From assembly GCA_021234155.1 (NCBI GenBank), contig JAJEKV010000276.1:124001-188000 (forward strand): DNA of 64,000 bases, read 5' to 3'. Positions 57,593 to 64,000 of this stretch are shown here, in pieces. How positions within the stretch are numbered: position 1 is the first letter of the stretch; the number at the start of each line of letters is the position of its first letter. The position numbers and the translations under genes were made by a program. Source of the DNA: Isoetes taiwanensis. Lineage: Eukaryota > Streptophyta > Lycopodiopsida > Isoetales > Isoetaceae. Below the pieces are notes generated by a model. That model did no database searches. It saw only the letters and a program-made list of their open reading frames with translations, and had not been told where the DNA came from.

Positions 57593-58165
57593 TCACCTGT
57601 GATATGTACCTATTATGTGATGTGTGCTATGTAGCCATAGGTCACGTGTATCCCAAGGAATCGTATCCCAGGTGGGGAATTTAGACAGTAACCACAGAAT
57701 GTTGAAGTCAAGGGAACGGAATAGGAGTTTACCAATATCCACAAAAGATTTGTAATGGAAGTTGTAAAGTTCAATGAGGATATAAATCCTATTCTTCTCA
57801 CTAGTAGGAATGAACAGAGGCACATACTGATCCAGAGAGTAGGCCATGAAACCATGGAAAAGCATGTCCTTCAACTGTTCTAGCCTATCTTCTAAATCTG
57901 AGGGGGGTTCAAGAAGTCCCAAAGCACTTAGAGTGAACCTTGCATTACTCGAATTGATCTCCTCCAGTGAAGGGAGATGACGAGTATAGCGATCGATAAT
58001 GAAGTTGATCAGCTGCCTTGTAAGCTCTGTGGTTGGACCGTGACGCCATCGATGCTCCCAAAAGTTGCTAAAAAATTCATCAAAAGTGCTGCGTATTTCT
58101 ACGCGTATGCTTGCGGGTATTCGGATCAGCCAGCGAGGATGTTCTTGCAAAGTTACCATTTGCAA
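57593..58165 (-). CDS. unrecognised 190-aa protein
   Basis: An intact ORF of mostly helical, globular-looking composition: WLIRIPASIRVEIRSTFDEF, HRWRHGPTTELTRQLINFI, LLEPPSDLEDRLEQLKDML, SLDQYVPLF and a Trp-rich C-terminus (PTWDTIPWDTRDLW). No signal peptide or convincing membrane segment. A broken relative lies just downstream, showing that the sequence family is duplicated and that HGPT-EL---LINF is conserved. I do not recognise the family. It sits between GC palindromes that also accompany the methyltransferase relic at 62-63.7 kb, so it may belong to the same kind of element. Confidence 0.5.
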   Translation of the reverse strand: MQMVTLQEHPRWLIRIPASIRVEIRSTFDEFFSNFWEHRWRHGPTTELTRQLINFIIDRYTRHLPSLEEINSSNARFTLSALGLLEPPSDLEDRLEQLKDMLFHGFMAYSLDQYVPLFIPTSEKNRIYILIELYNFHYKSFVDIGKLLFRSLDFNILWLLSKFPTWDTIPWDTRDLWLHSTHHIIGTYHR

Positions 58166-58204
58166 GAAATTAGTGGAGCAGACAAGAAATTAGTGGAGCG
58201 CGGG

Positions 58205-58335
58205 GGAGGCAAGTAGCGGACAAAGAGGCGGACAAGAGGGGAAAGAGGCAAAGAAGCAGACAAGAGGCAAAAAAGAAGGACAAGAGGCAAGGAGCAAACA
58301 AGAAGCAGACAAGAGGGGAAAAGAGGCAAAGACAA
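58205..58335. repeat. purine-rich GACAAGAGGCAAAGA repeats
   Basis: Units of GCGGACAAGAGGGGAAAGAGG drift over ~130 bp just upstream of the 190-aa ORF. Confidence 0.85.
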
Positions 58336-58922
58336 TGAAGGCATAGGTGCCTATTTAAAGAGAAATCAGGTATATATGCTATATACGTACATTATATTGG
58401 TGTGAATTATTGGTGTTCATTGCCATTATACGAGTACCATACAAGTATGTATATAATCCAATAATTTCTATGTATATACCATCAATAATTTTGGTGGGTA
58501 TATACCATCAATAATTTTGGTGGGTATAAATATACATCAAATTGCCGAGTGCAGCAACATTGGCCTCCGTCTAGCCATGTGGTCTCATTACGGTCCGAGC
58601 ATTGATTCCATTACGCAAGATGAATCATGAAAACTTCAAGCAGGGTCATGCAGCGAAATACCCATGGAAGGCCGGATGACCAGCATGCCGTTCTCAATCC
58701 TCGCTATTATCTGATCCCTTCGATGTTATCATCCATCTAATATGGAATAGAGAGATGTACATGATAGAAAAGATCACTGGGGTGCCTGGTGACAATGACT
58801 CAGAAGAGTCCCCCTAAATCAATACTTGTCATCTGGATCACCTTGTCAATACTTATTTGAAGAGTTCATGATCGTGTATTTTGTACATTATGCTCGTATA
58901 TATAACCAATAATGCTTTCTGA

Positions 58923-59273
58923 TTGCATGTCAATCATTTTGTTCGATATAAGTGCGGCTCCATTCAATGCGAGAAGGCATCCATTTGCTATGTCTCGGCA
59001 CTGGTTATTCTTATTACGGGGTCTACCTTGCCTCCCTCGTCAGAAGATATAGACTCCATTACTTGCACTATGAAATATAATGATCTTTATAGATGTTCTC
59101 AGAGGGGTATCCCCCTTGATCCCTGGCTGGAAGGAGTAGCAGAGGGTCGAAATCATTCTTTCAACGGGTTTTATCGTGTTGTTATCCACCTTCATCGGGT
59201 TCCAGAGTGTCACGTCTATGAGATTAATCGCATCACTCAACTACCTGCTCATGATGATCCCGATTGCGAATGA
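58923..59273 (+). CDS. small ORF, 116 aa, unrecognised
   Basis: Open from about 58923 to the stop at 59271, with protein-like stretches (SQRGIPLDPWLEGVAEGRNH, HRVPECHVYEINRITQL). No motif recognised and the start codon is uncertain; it may be an exon or a chance ORF. Confidence 0.3.
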   Translation: MHVNHFVRYKCGSIQCEKASICYVSALVILITGSTLPPSSEDIDSITCTMKYNDLYRCSQRGIPLDPWLEGVAEGRNHSFNGFYRVVIHLHRVPECHVYEINRITQLPAHDDPDCE

Positions 59274-59469
59274 ACTTCTGCATTTATGTATGCTATGCCT
59301 CTTATATGAGTTTTAAATTCTGTTTCTAGAATATTTCAGACATTCGCTAGTTATAAGTATGTAACCATAAGCGATAGATACATATGATCCATCTATCTAT
59401 TTACGGCACATTTTCAATTTGGAAAGCTCTTGGCCATTTTCCTTACATGTAGATAGCATTCTCTTCAGT

Positions 59470-59560
59470 CTTTGCATAGTCGCGGTCGCGAAATTGCACT
59501 CAAAAGCGTTGGGGCTATATTTTTCGCGACCGTGGCGGGCGAGCGGCATAAATAGACCTT
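59470..59560. repeat. two GC palindrome relatives
   Basis: AGTCGCGGTCGCGAAATTGC (~59477-59496) and TTTTTCGCGACCGTGGCGGG (~59520-59539) are roughly inverted to each other and carry the TTTCGC...GCGAAA signature. Confidence 0.55.
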
Positions 59561-59599
59561 CCCACTATGGTTAGTTGTAAGCCTGAGGATAACACGGTT

Positions 59600-62100
59600 T
59601 TTGCAGGTGGCTACCCGCAGTGCAAGTAAAATAGAACGCGTAAAACAAATCAAAATGGCCAAGTTTATGTTCGATATAATAAGAATAGAGATTTAAAACA
59701 AGTTTTGCATTAATTAACAATGCTTACAACTTCATTTTCTTAGAAACATGTAAGTCATCGGACACTTCGACTTCTTCCAATTCCGGACTCTGCAAAGATC
59801 CATCAACGGTACATAAAGGCAGGAATCTGGGGCTCCCTCTCTTCCTAGTCGGTCGAATTGTAGCCTTATCCACGCCCGGACAAGGCCAATGCGCTCTACG
59901 GCAGCCATAGAATACATACTAAAGCCACCAAAAAAATATGTGTGGCGATATCTCTCCTAACAGCCACTACTCGATCGAAATTGGCGGATAATGGGATGTG
60001 ATTATCAATCAACGAGGGGCCTTGAGTTTCAAGACCTCTTACGGTCCATATGGGCTGTACTTAGAATGGAAACAACGATCTCTCCCTTTATAAAGGTAGC
60101 CCATATAGTGGGCGATACTTGCATCTACGCCAAGGGTAACTCTGTCGTAATCCGGCGAAAAATCGTCCACAAAAATCTTACGGGCAATAAACAATCGTTC
60201 TTAGGCACTTAACAAAATAAGCAAACTTATGGTAGCTTACCTCCACTTCATCGGATGCAATAACCCCTTTGGTAGAAATGTTGATGGGCGACACGGAAGA
60301 GCTTGATTCGCTCTTTGATACTTGTTTTGCACTATCTTTTTTAGGCTGTGATGAACTCGCCTCGAACTTTATACGAGACTTCCTTCAAGCCCATTTTACG
60401 CCATCTCCGAACTCTATCAAAAGCATTCTCGGGAGCTATTGAAGTTCCATCATAGGTTAAGAGATCGTGCAGCTCCTAGGCACTTTGTTTCGAAGTCAAT
60501 GAAGTCGTCTAGACCAACAACGAAAGCATAGATTTGTCCAAGGACCTCATCTTCGCTCAAACCAATAATGGAAGATATATCGTGGAGAAGAAGATAGTCC
60601 TTCCCTCCTATGTTAGCGGCAAGGCTTAAGTGACACCCCATCTATCAAGATTCTCTTCATGCTCGTCTCGTCTTCATCCTCATCCTCGTCGAGCTTTTCC
60701 ACCAGTTCTGCTCTTTCTCTGCATCAAATACCTCCTCCTCTGGTGGTGAGGTTCTCGCAATAGCCTTCACTGTGGTTCTTCCCTATCTGTTGGTGGGCAG
60801 GTATATATCATGTAAGTAGCAAACATGATGTCAATTGGATATAAATTATCCTTCCCATCCTTCTCACATAAGTCATTTGGCGGTCTCTTGAAGCGACCGT
60901 CCGAACCTTATCATGGTCACCTTTGGGAAAAAGCTTGAGAAAAGGACTTTTAGACTCAATACAATCTTCTGGTCGAGGGAGAAGGACGCTCAGGTTTCTG
61001 CCACGGCCATGAAAAGCACGATTTAATTAATTAGAGAATTCCGAATTCTCGTTTAGCATGAAATAGGTTCTTGGGTGTCTATAAAAACACAAAAATGGTT
61101 GCGGCCGGAGTAAAAGTTGACGTTTTTCCGCTGCTTTTGGGCACAAACGGCGGCGTATCCGTGTATAAGACTATCCCAAGCTCGCCGGGGAGCAAGAGCG
61201 TCCACGAGGAAGAGTGAAAACACTGCAAAGGATCGCCATGGCGAAGATTTGAAGCTGCCTAGGCAGCCGATGGATGTAATATTACATTTATTTAAGCTCT
61301 TCACATGGATAAAAAGAATTGAAAGTGATAATGAGGATCGCGATTGGCGAACATTGTGAGTTGTCGTGTGAAGGAATGTTTAGACAAAATAACTGAAATA
61401 GTAAACTCAAAGCATTGTAATTTGTATTCCTCAAACATTTCAATGTACATTTCTTTGCCATATGGGCGAAATTAGTCCATCCGGGTTTAATCTTGTCTCG
61501 TACAACAACACGAAGCTCAGCAGACTATCCTAGCTACATGTTCTGTCCCCCTTTGGAAAACATCTTACGTGTCCATCTCGGTGTAGCCTATTTTATCACG
61601 GGATTTCTCTGGACATGGCTGCGCAAGGAGTTGGACATGTGGATCGGGTCCGCCGATGTCGGTATCCATGGGGGTCCCGCCGACATCTCAGCGCCACTCT
61701 GCTTTCGGCACATGCGATATCGGGTGCATGGAAGAGTTTGGTTTTTTCATTCTTTGGAACGATGCTCTTGTGTGCCTGATGGCTCACCCTCTTGATCCGC
61801 GGGGTCCATGCCTCATTATTGAAACTTCGACCCGCTTTGTCAAGAAAGGCATGTAGGCATCAAATTTTTCATTTAAAGCCCCAATTTTTTGAAACACGGG
61901 GCTCTAGCGAGAAATACCTTTCTCGGTAGCCTCGGAAGTCTTTTCGTTTCTCGCATTCTTTCCTCGTAGCTTTTTCTCATCCATTTGATCCAAGATTGAA
62001 TCGATGTTAGATATATCGTTCGTTGGGTAATGTTTAAATTGATCGCATGAGGATCATTCTCGGGCTCGCCTTATCCTCGTCATCGTCTCCCCGGTATACA
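59600..62100. other. degenerate coding-like sequence, no family assigned
   Basis: Short minus ORFs (60450-60641 with HDISSIIGLSEDEVLGQIYA; 61053-61304; 61596-61787) and overlapping plus ORFs near 61493-61856. Strand and position make the minus ORFs candidates for 3' parts of the methyltransferase relic or a neighbouring gene, but no motif confirms this. Confidence 0.3.
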
Positions 62101-63981
62101 ATCGACCATTTTTCGAGCTTATCGGGGAAAGCCCCCGAAATCGGCACACTTTACCCTGGCTTTCGAAAGCAATACTCTTCTTTCCCTGCAGTAAGGCGAC
62201 ACGAGAAGCAGAGTACCTGCTGAGAAGAAATCAAGAACACAACCATCCTTCGGCACAAGCTTGTCAGCGGGTAGTAGGCATATGATGTCTTCAAGCGGCA
62301 CTTCATCACGTGGTCACCTTCCATTCCGACAAACTTGTACCTAGGTTTACCCGTGAAATATGTCTGCCATTTCTTCTTCATTTTCTCATCAGTATCTTCG
62401 TCACCACTGACAGGCATTGGTGGCAAGGGCGTCTTCTGTGGTGCATTGCTCACTGTGTCAAGCGAAGCTCCAGCTCCGGCATACCAGCGTTCACCACGGG
62501 TAAACGCTTCTGTTGATGCACATATGGGTGATGTAATCTTGATATTCCTTCACCCTTTTTCTTGTTCACCCATCCCAGGCTTCGTCATATGTACCCTAAA
62601 TATGGGACCTTGAATTTGTTTTTGGTATGTACAAGCAATCGGCAAATTCGCGGAACCCTTATCGAGAATCACAAGGTGATAAATGTTAGCAGTTGTCATG
62701 CTGGATATTCTTGTGAAGAGTTCCATATATTTCTTGCACGTCCATAATGCAGAGAATCCTCTAAAGTCTATGAACACCATAGTAGCATTCTCAGACACTG
62801 GAGTGGAGGTGGGAATCCCTTCCTTTGTTACAGCATGCACAACATTTTTCTTCTCCTTGATCTTGATAGCCTCTTCAGGTTTCAAAATCGATCTAATGGG
62901 TTCTAGAAATGCAACGGGCAAATTACCCACAACATGTTCCTTATTGTAATTGGCTTTCACGTACTCTGTATCCGAATCAGATATATCCAGAATCCGCTGT
63001 TCCGTGAAAGCAGGAAAGTCAGAAAGCAACTCCTCCCAAAAAGTGTAATCTTTCTGAAGCAGCGTGGAAGCGTATGACAAAATCTCTTTCCGCATGAAGC
63101 TGAGGCTTCTAATATCAATGGCGCGCTGCTGGCAATTAAACCTGCCATGATATCCGCTTTGCACCTTAACGTATGTCTTTCCTTCCAAAATCTCATCGAG
63201 TAGCTGAGAAGCCTCTGCATTAGACATGCCTCGAAGGTATCTTAACCAGGTTTTGTTGAAGAAGTCCTTCGAGGGCTTATCAGGAAAATCTCCATGCTCA
63301 TCACAAAGCTTCTTGTTGACCCATCTGTTGGCCACTTCCATTAACTTTCTGAAAACCCGCTCCTCCATAAAAATAAATTGCTTCTCGTCCTTTAGCTCCT
63401 TCACCTTTAACGTTGTGGTAGCTATCTCGTGGAAGTCCTACAAAACAAATGGTTAGGAAAATCGCGGCCGCGATGTCTTTGAGCAAAGATAATAAAAATA
63501 CCTTCCATCTTTGAGGTGGTGGCGGTACCAATGGGACCTTTGAGGAGGACAACCATACGCTTTATGTTGATCGTAAGCTGTTGAAGCTTCTCTAACAATG
63601 GCTCTCGTATCTGATTGTTAGCGATGACTTCATTGCGAATGCTCAACTCAATATATTCTCTATCTGTCAAGTTTCAGTTAAGCACTCTTGTTCTTCTCCT
63701 CGAGGGCTTTAGCAAACTCCATCTGCTGTTCCGTTCTCCAACAAGGCGACATAGCGGTTGAGCACTTGTAAGTTAGGCGACCACAAACCGAAATCATGAA
63801 CAATAACAATCACACGGTAATGGGGTCGAAGGGGACAACATCGGCGGTGTGAGCACCTCGTAGGATACGTCTTGAAACTCTTCACGAGTGCGCGCGTGGT
63901 CGTTTGAACGCATTCGATCGTGGAGGTTAGCGAGGAGCTGGTTCGCTTGTCGAATATTGAAACCTTCATAAACCAGTTCAC
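62100..63981 (-). pseudogene. second beta-class methyltransferase-like gene, 3' part
   Basis: The main exon (about 62550-63437) has 295 open codons: IRSLSFMRKEILSYASTLLQ, a central helical region, then ATMVFIDFRGFSALW at ~62750-62795, which occupies the place of motif IV but reads DFRG instead of DPPY-type, followed by SSMTTANIYHLVIL. Downstream, two frames at 62190-62270 give KLVPKDGCVLDFFSAG and RVALLQGKKSIAFES, i.e. motif I (VLDFFxxG) and the following strand ending in Glu. The order IV then I matches the copy at 18-20 kb. A 64-bp intron (63438-63501) precedes the main exon, with PPPPQRWK just before it. Frame changes and the altered motif IV indicate loss of catalysis in this copy. The N-terminal part lies outside the window. 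Confidence 0.55.
63461..63474. repeat. GC palindrome inside the 64-bp intron
   Basis: ATCGCGGCCGCGAT, a perfect 14-bp palindrome, sits in the small intron of the second methyltransferase relic, mirroring the AT palindromes in the introns of the first. Confidence 0.8.
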
Positions 63982-64000
63982 ACCAAAGCGGGTAGAACCG

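Overview
The window looks like nuclear DNA from a land plant with a large, transposon-rich genome. The evidence is a CENH3-like histone fold, a plant-type ABCB transporter relic, two elements with Mutator-style 9-bp target duplications, short GT-AG introns and long gene-poor AT-rich stretches. A seed-free plant (fern, lycophyte or bryophyte) is my guess, held weakly. Nearly every recognisable gene carries in-frame stops or frame changes. That points to decayed transposons, although indel errors in the assembly cannot be excluded from one sequence.

Layout. 0-5 kb: mostly empty, with a relic of a Replitron-like HUH (Rep) gene at 3.2-4.2 kb. 5-11.4 kb: SINE-like and hairpin repeats and one long intact ORF (9407-10609) for a His/Ser/Arg-rich protein. 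11.4-16.4 kb: a poly(A)-ended retroposon carrying a LINE-ORF1-like gene, split by a 2.9-kb TIR element full of minisatellites. 16.6-17.5 kb: a 914-bp element with long inverted arms and a 9-bp target duplication.

17.74-26.30 kb is the centrepiece: an 8.56-kb element bounded by inverted repeats. Its leftward multi-exon gene encodes a ParB/Srx-like domain followed by a beta-class amino-methyltransferase (DNA N6-adenine/N4-cytosine type). Its rightward gene encodes a transposon-type protein of the DUF7869 kind. About 29 copies of the palindrome GGTATAAATTTATACC, often spaced ~30-32 bp, fill its introns and the divergent promoter region. A palindrome array beside a ParB-like gene suggests, as inference only, a parS/iteron-like recognition system.

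26.9-31 kb holds more decayed plus-strand coding sequence, a cluster of a different GC-rich palindrome and a possible third methyltransferase tail. 31-37 kb is nearly featureless. 37.7-41 kb is an ABCB pseudogene split by a 2.56-kb Mutator-like element that itself contains a 455-bp MITE. 41-48 kb lies between two ~520-bp direct repeats and contains an unrecognised gene-like exon series. A ~220-bp satellite (48.6-49.35 kb) abuts the CENH3-like gene (49.4-49.86 kb). 50.8-55.9 kb is a broken LINE (endonuclease and YADD reverse transcriptase) ending in an ATTCT tail. 56-64 kb holds GC palindromes, an unfamiliar 190-aa ORF with a broken relative beside it, and a second methyltransferase relic whose intron carries a GC palindrome.
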